Source: Gemmatimonadaceae bacterium (GTDB taxonomy: Bacteria; Gemmatimonadota; Gemmatimonadetes; Gemmatimonadales; Gemmatimonadaceae). Taken from it: a stretch of DNA of 64,000 bases. The position numbers and the translations under genes are program-made. Below are positions 1-9,158 of this stretch, one piece after another (the first letter of the stretch is position 1; each line of letters begins with the position of its first letter). The notes beneath the pieces are model-generated. The model was not told the DNA's origin. It ran no database searches and was given only the letters and a program-made list of their open reading frames with translations. The stretch is from NCBI GenBank assembly GCA_030835125.1, contig JAUQWM010000035.1, forward strand, positions 61,774-125,773. The letters are read 5' to 3'.

Positions 1-65
1 ATCCCGATCGCGTTCACCAGGACAAACCCCAGCAGGAGCAGTATCGGCAGGTACGTGCGATCCAT
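1..65 (-). CDS. nuoA: NADH-quinone oxidoreductase subunit A, N-terminus only
   Basis: Only the first 21 codons are inside the window. They read MDRTYLPILLLLGFVLVNAI and a following Gly. The Y-L-P-I-L plus a long hydrophobic first helix is the usual beginning of NuoA, a three-helix membrane subunit of respiratory complex I. The start is the ATG at 65-63, downstream of a convincing promoter at 110-138. The rest of the gene, and probably the nuo operon, lies outside the left edge. The call rests on a short hydrophobic N-terminus, so another small membrane protein is possible. Confidence 0.5.
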   Translation of the reverse strand, partial: MDRTYLPILLLLGFVLVNAIG

Positions 66-109
66 CGGGTTCCGACTTCGTGAAAAAATTCACTTGCTCG
101 GTCGGAACG

Positions 110-138
110 AAATTATCCTGCGTTCGGGAAGGGTGCAA
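110..138 (-). promoter_or_regulatory. Sigma-70-type promoter reading into nuoA
   Basis: On the minus strand a -35 TTGCAC (138-133) and a -10 TAATTT (115-110) are separated by exactly 17 bp, about 45 bp upstream of the nuoA ATG. The -10 resembles those in front of the HU, yicC, pepA and rplU genes in this window. Confidence 0.55.
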
Positions 139-698
139 CGAGGGAACGCGCAAAGCGCAAACCGCAACGCGCCGCGTGGGTTGTGGGCGATCTCGCGCCC
201 GCGTCACTCGTACCGGGCGGCTTTGGGTTTGCTCGAGTCGACGTCCTCACCCGATGCCGAGGATCCAGGCCCTTCGAGGTGCTCAAGTCCGAGTTCCTGA
301 CAGGAGGTCACGCCGCGCCTCCAGCCGGTTTGCCCGCCCCGCCCGACGCGTCAGCCTGGATTCCCCGGCGTATGGAGGCACGCGGCGTCATTCCGGGGCA
401 CGGACGCCCGGCGCCGGCAGCCAGCAGGCGTTGGGCTCCGGGGGTCTGACCCCTTACCGGGTGGAATCGTGCTCCCGGGGAATGGGGTGACCCGCGGCGG
501 GAGGGCCACTGCTGACTTCCCTGTTGCGCAGCGCGTGGTGGCCACACACTTTATGGCGCGTGTCCGGGGTGCCCGGCACCGATCCTGTTTCGGAGTCGAA
601 CGACGTCGAGGCCCGCGACGGGGCCTCGGGTTTTCCAAACATCGCTGGACGGGCCGGTCCGCCCAGCGAATGACGACAGACCCTTCTTGGAGGTGCAC
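139..698. other. Gene-free region between nuoA promoter and outer-membrane protein gene
   Basis: About 560 bases with no frame that looks protein-like. The short open frames here are Arg/Pro-rich, the signature of high-G+C noise. I saw no tRNA, SRP RNA, RNase P or tmRNA landmark. The right half contains several G+C-rich inverted segments and ends in an intrinsic-terminator-like hairpin (608-634) placed 65 bases before the next start codon. A small RNA or a regulated leader is possible but unproven. Confidence 0.4.
608..634 (+). terminator. Intrinsic terminator or attenuator hairpin
   Basis: A 7-bp perfect stem, GAGGCCC (608-614) with GGGCCTC (621-627), is followed by GGG and TTTT at 631-634. 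No gene ends just upstream, so it either terminates a non-coding transcript or attenuates transcription into the outer-membrane protein gene at 699. Confidence 0.5.
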
Positions 699-1277
699 AT
701 GAAGCGTGTTCTTGCGTGCAGTGCGGTGGCCCTTCTGTTCCTCGTTCCGGGTGTGGAAGCCGGTGCTCAGGGCAAGCTCTCCGGGTTCCTGGCCGTCGGC
801 CCGACCACCACGACCGGTGACCTGAAGGATGCCGACAGCACCAAGTCCGGCTTTGCGGTCCAGGGTGGGTTCGAGTACAAGCTGACCGCTCCCCTCTGGC
901 TGCGTATCGATGCCTCCATGGGCTGGAACGACCGCCTGACGAACTACGCCGAGGACGCCTACATCTGGACGTTCGCCGGCCGTCTCGAGTACTGGCTGCC
1001 CATGGGCAGCGACAAGATCCGCCCCTACGTGGTGGGTGGCGCCGGCTTCATGCTCTACAAGCGCAACCCGGGTGAGACGGGCCTCGAGGACACCGAGGAG
1101 TACATGACGAAGAACCGCATGATGGTGAGCGGTGGCGCGGGTCTCGACTGGCAGATCGGCGGGACCAGCATCTTCGTCGAAGGCCGCTACGACATGGCCA
1201 TGAAGAAGAGCGACGAAACGGGCTCCGCCCGTTCGATGATCCCGATCATGGTCGGTGCCCGCTGGGGCGCCCGGTAG
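699..1277 (+). CDS. Small outer-membrane beta-barrel protein
   Basis: A 192-residue exported protein. It opens with a classical signal peptide (MKRVLACSAVALLFLVPGVE, cleavage near AGAQ-GK). The mature part has alternating hydrophobic/polar strands rich in Gly and Tyr, with repeated pieces such as GGFEYKL, GRLEYWL and GGAGFMLYK. It ends in VGARWGAR, as in OmpX/OmpW-like small barrels. The ATG at 699 is chosen over an in-frame TTG at 687 because a GGAGG ribosome site sits at 689-693. It stands alone and is followed by a strong terminator. Ligand and function are unknown; a porin-like or structural role is inference. Confidence 0.7.
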   Translation: MKRVLACSAVALLFLVPGVEAGAQGKLSGFLAVGPTTTTGDLKDADSTKSGFAVQGGFEYKLTAPLWLRIDASMGWNDRLTNYAEDAYIWTFAGRLEYWLPMGSDKIRPYVVGGAGFMLYKRNPGETGLEDTEEYMTKNRMMVSGGAGLDWQIGGTSIFVEGRYDMAMKKSDETGSARSMIPIMVGARWGAR

Positions 1278-1299
1278 TCCACGATCGACGTCAAATGAG

Positions 1300-1333
1300 A
1301 AGGCCCCGCCATCCGGCGGGGCCTTCGCTTTTT
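1300..1333. terminator. Bidirectional terminator between OMP gene and sdhB
   Basis: An 11-bp perfect stem, AAGGCCCCGCC (1300-1310) with GGCGGGGCCTT (1315-1325), has a four-base loop. It is followed on the plus strand by CGCTTTTT. It lies between two convergent genes, ending the outer-membrane protein transcript and probably also the mdh-sdh transcript. Confidence 0.8.
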
Positions 1334-1353
1334 CGTCCCCTGCCCCGGCAGCC

Positions 1354-2142
1354 CTAAGCGTCGCCGCCGGTCGCGACGCCCTCGCGCTCGAACAGCGTCG
1401 CCATCCAGTAGTCGCGGTTCATGCGCGCGATCACGTCGATCGAAATCGCCTTCGGGCACGCCACCTGGCACTCCCCGAAGAGCGTGCAGCCGCCGAAGTG
1501 CTCCAGGTCCATCTGGGTAACCATGGAGAGCGCCCGGCGGCCGCGCTCCGGTTGGCCCTGCGGCAGTTCCCCGAGGTGCGCGATCTTCGCGCCCGTGAAC
1601 AGGGACGCCGACCCGTTCGGGCAGGCCGCCACGCACGCACCACACCCGATACACGCGGCAGCGTCCATTGCTGCGTCGGCGGCGGTCTTCGCGATCGGGA
1701 TCGCGTTGCCGTCGCGCGCACTCCCGGTATTGACCGACACGAAGCCGCCCGCCTGCACGATGCGATCGAGCGCGCCGCGATCCACGCACAGGTCGCGAAT
1801 CACGGGAAAGGCCTGGGCCCGCCAGGGCTCGAGCGTGATGGTGTCGCCGTCCCGGAAGCTGCGCATGTGCAGCTGGCACGTGGTCGTCGCCTGCATCGGT
1901 CCGTGTGCCACGCCGTTGATCATCATCCCGCAGGCGCCACAGATCCCCTCGCGACAATCATGATCGAACGCGATCGGGGACTCGCCGCGCTCGGTGAGTC
2001 CCTCGTTCACCACGTCGAGCATCTCGAGGAACGACATGTCGGGGCTGACGTCGCTGGCCGTGTAGGTCGCGAATCGCCCGGCCTGGCCCGGTCCCGCTTG
2101 CCGCCAGACCTTCAGCGTGACCCGCATCGTCGACTCGCTCAC
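1354..2142 (-). CDS. sdhB: Succinate dehydrogenase/fumarate reductase iron-sulfur subunit
   Basis: A 262-residue electron-transfer subunit of complex II, carrying electrons from the flavoprotein to the quinone site. The plant-ferredoxin [2Fe-2S] ligands are C63, C68, C71 and C89. The bacterial-ferredoxin part has C164, C167, C170 and C174, then C219, C225 and C229, which fits one [4Fe-4S] and one [3Fe-4S] cluster. It is last in the mdh-sdhC-sdhA-sdhB operon, and its ATG overlaps the sdhA stop by 4 bp (2139-2142). The sequence resembles the B-type (Bacillus/Bacteroidota) enzymes rather than the four-subunit Escherichia type, agreeing with the single cytochrome b subunit upstream. Confidence 0.95.
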   Translation of the reverse strand: MSESTMRVTLKVWRQAGPGQAGRFATYTASDVSPDMSFLEMLDVVNEGLTERGESPIAFDHDCREGICGACGMMINGVAHGPMQATTTCQLHMRSFRDGDTITLEPWRAQAFPVIRDLCVDRGALDRIVQAGGFVSVNTGSARDGNAIPIAKTAADAAMDAAACIGCGACVAACPNGSASLFTGAKIAHLGELPQGQPERGRRALSMVTQMDLEHFGGCTLFGECQVACPKAISIDVIARMNRDYWMATLFEREGVATGGDA

Positions 2143-4052
2143 TTGTAGCTCCTGGTGGCGAGTTGCACAGTCTCGAACACCAGTGGCTCGCGATGCAGCA
2201 CCGGCGGGGTGTTGCTGCCGGTGTGCTCCCAGGCGGCGACGTAGGCAAAGTTGGTGTCGTCGCGGCGGGCCTCGCCGTCAGGGGTCTGGTGCTCGCTGCG
2301 GAAGTGACCGCCGCAGGATTCCTCGCGATGCAACGCGTCGAGGCACATCAATTCCGCCAGCTCCAGGAAGTCGGCCACGCGCCCGGCGTGCTCCAGAGAC
2401 TGGTTGAGCTCGTTCCCGCTCCCCGGTACGGTCACATTCTTCCAGAACTCCTGGCGGAGCTCCGGGATGCGGGTCAGGGCCCGGCGCAAGCCGTCGGCGG
2501 TGCGCGCCATTCCGCAGTCGTTCCACATCAGCGCGCCCAGCTCCCGATGGAACGACTGGACGGTGCGCTTGCCCCGCACGTTCAACAGGCGCTGCAGGCG
2601 GTCCGCGACGCCTTCGCGCGCGAAGGCAACCTCGGGGTGGTCTTCGCCGATCGCCGGGAGCTGCGCCGTCGCGAGGTAATGCCCGATGGTTGCGGGGAGC
2701 ACGAAGTACCCATCGGCCAGGCCCTGCATCAGCGCGCTGGCACCGAGCCGGTTGGCGCCGTGGTCGGAGAAATTGGCCTCGCCCACGACGTGCAACCCGG
2801 GAATGGTGCTCATCAGGTTGTAGTCCACCCACAGCCCGCCCATGGTGTAGTGGACGGCGGGATAGATGCGCATCGGCGTTGCATACGGATTCTCCGCCGT
2901 GATGCGCTCGTACATCTCGAAGAGGTTGCCGTACCGCTCCCGGATCCTGTCCTCGCCGACGCGCCGGATGGCGTCGGCGAAGTCGAGGTAGACGCCCAAT
3001 CCGCCCGGCCCGACGCCGCGCCCCTCGTCGCACACCTCCTTCGCCGCGCGCGACGCGATGTCACGCGGCGAGAGGTTGCCGAAGCTCGGGTACTTCCGCT
3101 CGAGGTAGTAGTCACGCTCCGCCTCGGGAATCGAGCCCGGCGCGCGCCGGTCGTTGGCCACCTTCGGCACCCACACCCGCCCGTCGTTGCGGAGCGACTC
3201 CGACATCAGCGTCAGCTTCGACTGATAGTGGCCGCTCTGCGGGATGCACGTCGGGTGGATCTGGGTGAAGCACGGGTTGGCGAAGGCGGCGCCCTTCCGG
3301 TGGGCGCGCCAGATGGCGGTCGCGTTGGAGCCCTTGGCGTTGGTGCTGAGGTAGAAGACGTTCCCGTACCCACCGGTCGCCAGCACCACGGCGTGCCCGA
3401 GGTGCGTGCTGACCGTCCCGGTCACCAGGTCGCGGACGACGATGCCGCGGGCATGGCCATCGACCACGATGAGGTCGAGCATCTCCGTGCGGGGATACAT
3501 CCGCACGCCGCCGCGCGATACTTCCTTCTCGAGGGCCTGGTAGGCGCCGAGCAGCAGTTGCTGCCCGGTCTGGCCGCGGGCGTAGAACGTCCGCGAGACC
3601 TGTGCCCCGCCGAAGGAGCGGTTGGCGAGCAGGCCGCCGTACTCGCGGGCGAACGGCACGCCCTGGGCCACGCACTGGTCGATGATCTGGACGGACACCT
3701 GGGCCAGCCGGAACACGTTGGCCTCGCGGGCCCGGAAATCGCCGCCCTTGATGGTGTCGTAGAAGAGGCGGCGGATGCTGTCGCCGTCATTCTGATAGTT
3801 CTTGGCGGCGTTGATGCCGCCCTGGGCCGCAATGCTGTGGGCGCGGCGCGGGGAGTCCTGGAAGCAGAAGTTCGAGACCTGGTATCCGAGCTCGGAGAGG
3901 GTCGCGGCCGCCGAGGCGCCGGCGAGGCCGGATCCCACGACCAGGACATGGTATTTCCGCTTGTTGGCCGGGTTCACCAGCTTCATCTCGAAGCGGTGGC
4001 GATCCCACTTGTCCTGCAGCGGGCCTCCCGGGATGCCGGCGTCGAGCTTCAT
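2139..4052 (-). CDS. sdhA: Succinate dehydrogenase/fumarate reductase flavoprotein subunit
   Basis: A 637-residue catalytic subunit that oxidises succinate to fumarate with covalently bound FAD. The dinucleotide-binding motif [15 protein letters not shown] is at residues 38-52, and the flavinylation region [14 protein letters not shown] puts the FAD-linking histidine at H72. Length and the C-terminal helical region fit B-type SdhA. The start ATG at 4052 lies 4 bases beyond the sdhC stop, and the stop overlaps the sdhB start. Complex II works at the inner face of the cytoplasmic membrane with SdhB and SdhC. Confidence 0.96.
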   Translation of the reverse strand: MKLDAGIPGGPLQDKWDRHRFEMKLVNPANKRKYHVLVVGSGLAGASAAATLSELGYQVSNFCFQDSPRRAHSIAAQGGINAAKNYQNDGDSIRRLFYDTIKGGDFRAREANVFRLAQVSVQIIDQCVAQGVPFAREYGGLLANRSFGGAQVSRTFYARGQTGQQLLLGAYQALEKEVSRGGVRMYPRTEMLDLIVVDGHARGIVVRDLVTGTVSTHLGHAVVLATGGYGNVFYLSTNAKGSNATAIWRAHRKGAAFANPCFTQIHPTCIPQSGHYQSKLTLMSESLRNDGRVWVPKVANDRRAPGSIPEAERDYYLERKYPSFGNLSPRDIASRAAKEVCDEGRGVGPGGLGVYLDFADAIRRVGEDRIRERYGNLFEMYERITAENPYATPMRIYPAVHYTMGGLWVDYNLMSTIPGLHVVGEANFSDHGANRLGASALMQGLADGYFVLPATIGHYLATAQLPAIGEDHPEVAFAREGVADRLQRLLNVRGKRTVQSFHRELGALMWNDCGMARTADGLRRALTRIPELRQEFWKNVTVPGSGNELNQSLEHAGRVADFLELAELMCLDALHREESCGGHFRSEHQTPDGEARRDDTNFAYVAAWEHTGSNTPPVLHREPLVFETVQLATRSYK

Positions 4053-4056
4053 GTGC

Positions 4057-4776
4057 CTAACGGGAAGCGGTGGCGGACGGCCGCGGGCCGACCAGGCCGA
4101 GCAGGACGCCGACCGGCACGGCGGTGAACCCGAGCCAGAGGGCGACGGCCAGGACGGTCGCGACGGGTCGCGAGAACGGGTTCCGGCGCGGGCGCGACAG
4201 CCCCAGCGTCCGGATCGCGCTCCACGTGCCGTGGTACAGGTGCAGCCCCACCACCACCATCATCACCAGGTAGAACGCGGCCGCCCACCGCTGCGTGCTG
4301 AAGGCGTTCACCAGGTTGGCATACGGGTCCCCCTCCGCGAAGCCGGGGAGCAGCGTGCCGGTCGTGAAGTGGAGCAGGTGCAGGACGATGAACAGCGCCA
4401 GCAGCACCGACAGCCAGCGGATGGTGCGCGCGGCGATCGTGGCCACCTGTGCCTCGCGCTGGTCGTAGCCCACCGGTCTCGCGGTCGCACTGACGCGCGT
4501 GAGCAGGATGGCCGACGTCACGTGCACGACCAGCGCGGCCAGCAGGGCGATGCGGGCGCCCCAGAGCAGCTCGGGGACGTTGTGCAGGAACCGCGAATAG
4601 GCGTTGATGTGCTCGGGCCCGGCGTAGGCCAGCAGGTTCGCCGTCATGTGGATGACGAGGAAACCGGCCATCATCAGGCCGCTCACGGCCATCGCGATCT
4701 TCCTGCCGACGGTGGAGGACGCGAAGGTTGCCAGCCGCCCTCGCCGGGACGCGCCAGCCTTGGCGGCGGCCGTCAC
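4057..4776 (-). CDS. sdhC: Succinate dehydrogenase cytochrome b subunit (B-type)
   Basis: A 239-residue membrane anchor with about five transmembrane segments, for example around [20 protein letters not shown] and [16 protein letters not shown]. The histidines in these helices are candidate haem b ligands. This is the cytochrome b558 type that serves as sole membrane subunit of B-type complex II, which fits the absence of a separate sdhD. It is preceded by mdh (37 bp gap) and followed directly by sdhA. The stop TAG lies inside GTTAGGC, a heptamer that recurs in this window. Confidence 0.9.
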   Translation of the reverse strand: MTAAAKAGASRRGRLATFASSTVGRKIAMAVSGLMMAGFLVIHMTANLLAYAGPEHINAYSRFLHNVPELLWGARIALLAALVVHVTSAILLTRVSATARPVGYDQREAQVATIAARTIRWLSVLLALFIVLHLLHFTTGTLLPGFAEGDPYANLVNAFSTQRWAAAFYLVMMVVVGLHLYHGTWSAIRTLGLSRPRRNPFSRPVATVLAVALWLGFTAVPVGVLLGLVGPRPSATASR

Positions 4777-4813
4777 GTCAAATGCTCCGGTGCCCGCCGA
4801 TGGGCCACCGCGG

Positions 4814-5743
4814 CTAGAACGTGAGCGCGGCCATCGGCTCGCGCACGGCGTCGGCGCTCTTCGCCAGCGCGGCCTTCTCGTCCGGGGTCAGGTCCACCTC
4901 GATGACCGAATCCAGTCCGCGCCCGCCAATCTTGCATGGCACACCAAGGAACAGGCCCGAGTGCCCGTACTCCCCCTCGAGCCAGACCGAGCACGGCAGG
5001 ACGCGTTTCTGGTCGCCGACGATCGCCTCGGCCATCTGCACCGCGGCGGCCGAGGGGGCATAATAGGCCGAACCGGTCTTGAGGAGGGAGACGATCTCCG
5101 CGCCACCACCGCGCGTGCGCTGGACGATCTCGTCGAGGCGCTCGCGCTTCATGAGCTGGGTGACCGGGATGCCGCTCACGGTCGTGTAGTTCACCAGCGG
5201 GACCATCGTGTCGCCGTGGCCGCCGAGGACCATGGCCTGGATGTCGCGCACCGAGACGTCGAGCGCGTCGGCGAGGAAGGCACGATAGCGGGCCGTATCG
5301 AGCACGCCCGCCATGCCGAGCACCCGCTCGCGCGGAAACGCCGACACCTTCTTCGCCACGTAGCACATGACGTCGAGCGGGTTGGACACCACGATCAGGA
5401 TCGCGTTCGGCGACGTCCGCGCCACCTGTTCCGCGACGCCCTTCACGATGCCGGCGTTGGTGTTCATCAGGTCGTCGCGCGACATCCCAGGCTTGCGCGC
5501 GATGCCGGCGGTGATGATGACGATCTCCGATCCGGCAGTCTCGGCGTAGCCGTTGGTGCCGATCACCCGCGTGTCGAAGTTCTCGATCGGCGCCGACTGC
5601 CACTGGTCCAGTCCCTTCCCCTGTGGTACGCCCTCGACGATGTCGACCAGGACGACGCGGCGGGCAAGCTCCTTCTCGGCGATGCGCTGGGCGGTCGTGG
5701 CGCCGACATTGCCGGCGCCGACCACCGTGATGGTATTGACCAT
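4814..5743 (-). CDS. mdh: Malate dehydrogenase (NAD-dependent)
   Basis: A 309-residue enzyme converting malate to oxaloacetate in the TCA cycle. The NAD fold starts with [14 protein letters not shown] (residues 5-18). The substrate loop and the active-site stretch [10 protein letters not shown], containing the catalytic histidine, are intact. Sequence and length match the LDH-like bacterial Mdh family. It heads the operon with sdhCAB, so two consecutive TCA steps are co-transcribed. A good promoter lies at 5781-5809. Confidence 0.95.
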   Translation of the reverse strand: MVNTITVVGAGNVGATTAQRIAEKELARRVVLVDIVEGVPQGKGLDQWQSAPIENFDTRVIGTNGYAETAGSEIVIITAGIARKPGMSRDDLMNTNAGIVKGVAEQVARTSPNAILIVVSNPLDVMCYVAKKVSAFPRERVLGMAGVLDTARYRAFLADALDVSVRDIQAMVLGGHGDTMVPLVNYTTVSGIPVTQLMKRERLDEIVQRTRGGGAEIVSLLKTGSAYYAPSAAAVQMAEAIVGDQKRVLPCSVWLEGEYGHSGLFLGVPCKIGGRGLDSVIEVDLTPDEKAALAKSADAVREPMAALTF

Positions 5744-5780
5744 GGCGTGCGTTCAGTTGGGTGATGGGACGTGCTGACCA

Positions 5781-5809
5781 ATACTAGCCGCGCATGCAGG
5801 GCCGTTCAA
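5781..5809 (-). promoter_or_regulatory. Promoter of the mdh-sdhCAB operon
   Basis: On the minus strand TTGAAC (5809-5804) and TAGTAT (5786-5781) are separated by 17 bp, with the mdh ATG about 38 bp downstream of the -10. This is the only convincing promoter-like sequence in the gap upstream of mdh. Confidence 0.6.
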
Positions 5810-5856
5810 CACAGCGGCGCGGCGCGGGCGCGGGATGCTGGTGTGCCCGGTTCCGG

Positions 5857-6837
5857 TCAGCCGCCGACCTGCGACAGCGCCCGGAGGCCGCCGACCTGCA
5901 TCTGCAAGAGGGCGTGCTCCTTCGGCTTGTCGGCCAGTGCCTGACGGAACAACGGCTCGAGCGGTTCGCCGCGGCGCAGCGGGTCACGGAGGTTCACCTC
6001 ATGATCGCCGTAGAGGCAGGTGCGGAGGCGACCGTCCGCCGTGAGGCGCACGCGATTGCACGAGCCGCAGTAGGTGTGGGTCATCGGCGTGATGACGCCC
6101 ACGGTGCCGGCGGCACCCGGCAGCCGGTAGTACTTTGCCGGACCGTTGCCGCGCGCCGGACCGCTGTCGGGCACCAGCGCGCCGATCGCGCTGATGCGTT
6201 GCAGCACTTCCTCGCTCGGCACGACGTGCTCCCACGTCAGCTCGCGCAGGTCGCCGACGGGCATGAGCTCGATGAAGCGAACGTGCCATGGGCGATCGAT
6301 CGTCAGGCGCGCGAAGTCCCCGACCTCGTCGTCGTTGGTGCCGCGCAGCACGACGACGTTCACCTTGATGGGCGCGAGTCCGGCGGCCTCCGCCGCCATC
6401 GCCGCCTCCACCGGGTCGAACCCGACGTTGCGCCGCGCGATGGCGGCAATCCGCTCGGGACGCAGCGAATCCGCCGACATGTTGACGCGGTCGAGCCCGG
6501 CCTCGCGCAGCGAACGGGCCATCTGCGGCAGGCGCGCCCCGTTCGTCGAGAGCGCGATATCCTCGATGCCCGGCACCGCCTTCAACTGGCGGACCAGCGT
6601 CTCGAGGTCCGGGCGGATCGTGGGCTCACCGCCCGTGATCCGCAGCCGCCGGAGGCCCAGCGGCGCGAGCTGCCTGACGACTTCGGTGATCTCCTCGTAC
6701 GACAGGATCTCCGCCTTGGGCAGCCATTGCAGCCCTTCCATCGGCATGCAGTACACGCAGCGGAAGTTGCACCGGTCCGTGACGGAGATGCGGAGGTACT
6801 CGATGCTCCGACCCCACTGGTCGCGCAGCGCGGTCAC
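5857..6837 (-). CDS. moaA: GTP 3',8-cyclase (molybdenum cofactor step 1)
   Basis: A 326-residue radical-SAM enzyme that, with MoaC, turns GTP into cyclic pyranopterin monophosphate. The N-terminal cluster motif CNFRCVYC gives C23, C27 and C30. The C-terminal second [4Fe-4S] site is CGSCNRVRLTADGRLRTC. The protein ends in the conserved GG needed for activity. I take the GTG at 6837 as start because it overlaps the moaE stop as GTGA; an upstream start at 6876 would only add a Gly/Pro stretch. It is last in the moaD-moaE-moaA unit. No moaC is visible nearby. Confidence 0.93.
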   Translation of the reverse strand: MTALRDQWGRSIEYLRISVTDRCNFRCVYCMPMEGLQWLPKAEILSYEEITEVVRQLAPLGLRRLRITGGEPTIRPDLETLVRQLKAVPGIEDIALSTNGARLPQMARSLREAGLDRVNMSADSLRPERIAAIARRNVGFDPVEAAMAAEAAGLAPIKVNVVVLRGTNDDEVGDFARLTIDRPWHVRFIELMPVGDLRELTWEHVVPSEEVLQRISAIGALVPDSGPARGNGPAKYYRLPGAAGTVGVITPMTHTYCGSCNRVRLTADGRLRTCLYGDHEVNLRDPLRRGEPLEPLFRQALADKPKEHALLQMQVGGLRALSQVGG

Positions 6838-7271
6838 GGCGTCGCCTCCAGGGCCGGCCGCGTCGGGTCCACCCACTCGCTCGTCCCGTCCAGGTAGTGC
6901 TCACGCTTCCAGATCGGCACGCGTCGCTTCAACTGCTCGATCACGAAGCGGTTGGCGTCGAGCGCGGGCCCGCGATGCGCATGACCACAGGCGATGGCCA
7001 CGCTGACGTCGCCGACGCGCAGCGTTCCCGTCCGGTGCTCCACGGCGACAACGATCCCCGGAAACCGGGCGACGGCTTCGGCGACGATCCGCTCGATTTC
7101 CACCACCGCCATCGCGTCGTAGGCCGTGTAATCGATTCCATCCACCGGCCGCCCGTCGTTCGAGTTGCGCACGGTGCCGAGGAACAGCACGGTCGCGCCG
7201 TGTCCGTCGCCGCTCACTTCGGCGAGGAGCGCTGCGGGGTCGATCGCCCCGGTGACGAGGCGCGCCGTCAT
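6834..7271 (-). CDS. moaE: Molybdopterin synthase catalytic subunit
   Basis: A 145-residue large subunit of molybdopterin synthase, which inserts two dithiolene sulfurs into precursor Z using thiocarboxylated MoaD. Family landmarks are FLGTVRNSNDGRPV near the N-terminus, the CGHAHRG stretch and the catalytic lysines in KRRVPIWKREHYLDG. Its start overlaps the moaD stop by 4 bp and its stop overlaps the moaA start, so the three genes are translationally coupled. Confidence 0.94.
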   Translation of the reverse strand: MTARLVTGAIDPAALLAEVSGDGHGATVLFLGTVRNSNDGRPVDGIDYTAYDAMAVVEIERIVAEAVARFPGIVVAVEHRTGTLRVGDVSVAIACGHAHRGPALDANRFVIEQLKRRVPIWKREHYLDGTSEWVDPTRPALEATP

Positions 7272-7510
7272 CCGCCCGCCACCGGGGGGATGATGGCGAC
7301 CTCGTCCCCGCTCCGGACAGGCTGGTGTGCCCTGGCGTACGCCGCGTTCACGGCGAGGAGCGGCGCCGGCGGCAGCGCAGTACCGCCAGCCAGGCCGCGT
7401 ACGTGCGCCACGACGTCGCCAACTACTGCCCCTTCAGCGAGTTCGAGTGTCAACTCGCGCTTGCCCACCGCGTCGGCGTACGACGCGAACAACAGCACGC
7501 GAACGGTCAT
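7268..7510 (-). CDS. moaD: Molybdopterin synthase sulfur carrier subunit
   Basis: An 80-residue ubiquitin-like beta-grasp protein starting MTVRVLLFASYADAVGK and ending in IIPPVAGG. The C-terminal GG is adenylated and thiocarboxylated before it donates sulfur to MoaE. The ATG at 7510 gives the normal family length; the frame stays open about 60 bases further upstream with no family resemblance. First gene of the moaDEA unit. Confidence 0.9.
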   Translation of the reverse strand: MTVRVLLFASYADAVGKRELTLELAEGAVVGDVVAHVRGLAGGTALPPAPLLAVNAAYARAHQPVRSGDEVAIIPPVAGG

Positions 7511-7570
7511 GGCGACCAATATACCGGCTGATCCGGATTGGCTTCGCCTGGCGGACTGGTGCGCGGGCAC

Positions 7571-7597
7571 GAAAAAGCCCCGGGATTGACCGGGGCC
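7571..7597 (-). terminator. Intrinsic terminator of the HU gene
   Basis: On the minus strand GGCCCCGG (7597-7590) pairs across a short loop with CCGGGGC, followed by CTTTTTC (T-run at 7576-7572). It lies 25 bp after the HU stop codon and before the moaD start. Confidence 0.8.
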
Positions 7598-7621
7598 GCG
7601 ATCACCAGGTACGGCAGTTGA

Positions 7622-7936
7622 TCAGTCTGCAACCGGCGGCAAGAGGTCGGCGACCATGGCGCGCAGTTCCTTCGAGGGCTTGAACACAGGGACCGGGCGC
7701 GCGGAAACCTCGACGGGAGAACCAGTTCGGGGATTGCGGGCCATGCGCGTCTTGCGGTGACGAATCTTGAAGGTGCCGAAACCGCGCACTTCGATGTTCT
7801 TCTGCTGCTGCAACGCTTCCTTGATGGCATCGAGGAAGGCGTCAACGACCCTGGCGCAGTCCTTCTTGGAGATCATCGGCCCCGCAGTCTTGGCGATCTG
7901 CTCAGTGACATGCTCGACGAGGTCTGCCTTGGTCAT
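7622..7936 (-). CDS. HU/IHF-family DNA-binding protein
   Basis: A 104-residue nucleoid protein that binds DNA non-specifically or weakly specifically as a dimer and bends it. Features are MTKADLVEHVTEQIA at the N-terminus, the conserved GFGTFKIRHRKTRMARNPRTG at residues 52-72 (beta-arm with the intercalating proline region) and a hydrophobic C-terminal helix. It is a single gene with its own promoter (7988-8016) and terminator (7571-7597), so it is probably strongly and independently expressed. HU and IHF cannot be told apart by sequence alone. Confidence 0.92.
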   Translation of the reverse strand: MTKADLVEHVTEQIAKTAGPMISKKDCARVVDAFLDAIKEALQQQKNIEVRGFGTFKIRHRKTRMARNPRTGSPVEVSARPVPVFKPSKELRAMVADLLPPVAD

Positions 7937-7987
7937 TGCCTGGCCTCAACGAAGGACCGCCTGAAAAAACCCCCCGAATTGGAACCG

Positions 7988-8016
7988 AACTTAGGCCGTT
8001 AATTATTGCGTGTCAA
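7988..8016 (-). promoter_or_regulatory. Strong sigma-70-type promoter of the HU gene
   Basis: A consensus TTGACA (8016-8011) and TAAGTT (7993-7988) are separated by 17 bp on the minus strand. The -35 overlaps the last codons of carA, so the HU promoter starts inside the upstream gene. The 5' leader of about 45-50 bases contains a G6-T6 run. Confidence 0.75.
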
Positions 8017-9149
8017 GCGGTTGGCTCACCTTGGCCAACGTCGCTTCTCACCGCCTTCATGAACTCGGTGAAGAGCGGACGGGCGTCGTGAGGGCCCGGG
8101 GCGGCCTCCGGATGGTACTGCACGGCAAAGACCGGAAGGTGCTTGTGGCGGAGGCCCTCAACGGTCTGGTCGTTGAGGTTCAGGTGGGTAACCTCGAGGT
8201 CCGGAGCCCCCGGAATGCCGGATTCACTGCCGGCCACGGCAAAACCGTGGTTCTGCGAGGTGATCAGCACCCGCCCGGTGTCCAGCTCCTTGACCGGGTG
8301 ATTCCCGCCGCGGTGTCCGTAGGGCAGCTTCACCGTCTCACCGCCAAAGCTGAGGGCGATGAGCTGGTGACCCAAACAGATCCCGAAGACCGGCACCTTC
8401 GTCCTGGCGATAGCCCTGATGGTCGCCGGCGCATAGGAGACGGCGGCGGGGTCGCCCGGTCCGTTGGAGAAGAAGACGCCGTCCGGCTCGAGCGCCATTG
8501 CTTCATCGGCAGTGGTCGTCGACGGGACGACGGTCACGCGGCACCCCTGGTCCTCGAAGAGCCGCAGGATGTTGCGCTTGATGCCGTAGTCGTAGGCGAC
8601 GATGTGGTACGGCGCGTCCTTGCCTCCCCACTCGTACGGCGCGCTCGTGGTGACCGTGCTGGCGAGGTCGAGCCCTTCCATGCTCGGGCAGGCGGCCAGC
8701 GCGTCACGGGCTGCGTCAGTAACGGTCGCCCCGGCATCGATGACGCCGCGCATGACGCCGGACGATCGCAGGTGACGGGTCAGTTGCCGGGTATCCACTC
8801 CCTCCAGCATCGGCACACCCGCTGCGGCGAGCCAGGACGCGAGGTCGCGGTCGGCCCGCCAGTTCGAGTAGTGCTTCGACATCTCGCGCATCACGACCCC
8901 CGCCACCTGCGGCGCGGACGATTCCGGGTCCTCGCGATTGATGCCGTAGTTCCCGATCATCGGCGCGGTCATCACCACGATCTGCCCCTTGTACGAGGGA
9001 TCGGTGAAGACCTCCTGGTACCCAGTCATGTTCGTGGTAAACACGACCTCGGCCACGACCTGCGGCGCGTCGGCGACCAGGGCCCCGCGAAACAGGGTCC
9101 CATCCTCGAGGAGGAGGAACCCTGGGCGGCGAGCAGTCAGTTCACTCAC
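8013..9149 (-). CDS. carA: Carbamoyl-phosphate synthase small subunit
   Basis: A 378-residue glutamine amidotransferase subunit. It hydrolyses glutamine and channels ammonia to CarB for carbamoyl phosphate, the precursor of arginine and pyrimidines. The N-terminal CarA domain carries LLLEDGTLFRG and NMTGYQEVFTDPSYKGQIV. The class I amidotransferase triad is visible as the Cys in FGICLGHQ and the His/Glu in YHPEAAPGPHD. It follows secG with a 9 bp gap. No carB is in the window, so the large subunit must be encoded elsewhere. Confidence 0.95.
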   Translation of the reverse strand: MSELTARRPGFLLLEDGTLFRGALVADAPQVVAEVVFTTNMTGYQEVFTDPSYKGQIVVMTAPMIGNYGINREDPESSAPQVAGVVMREMSKHYSNWRADRDLASWLAAAGVPMLEGVDTRQLTRHLRSSGVMRGVIDAGATVTDAARDALAACPSMEGLDLASTVTTSAPYEWGGKDAPYHIVAYDYGIKRNILRLFEDQGCRVTVVPSTTTADEAMALEPDGVFFSNGPGDPAAVSYAPATIRAIARTKVPVFGICLGHQLIALSFGGETVKLPYGHRGGNHPVKELDTGRVLITSQNHGFAVAGSESGIPGAPDLEVTHLNLNDQTVEGLRHKHLPVFAVQYHPEAAPGPHDARPLFTEFMKAVRSDVGQGEPTA

Positions 9150-9158
9150 GCTCTATCG

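Noticed and set aside
2163..4127. Long plus-strand open frame antisense to sdhA
   Set aside because: Low-complexity Arg/His/Val-rich sequence with no family features; sdhA is certain.
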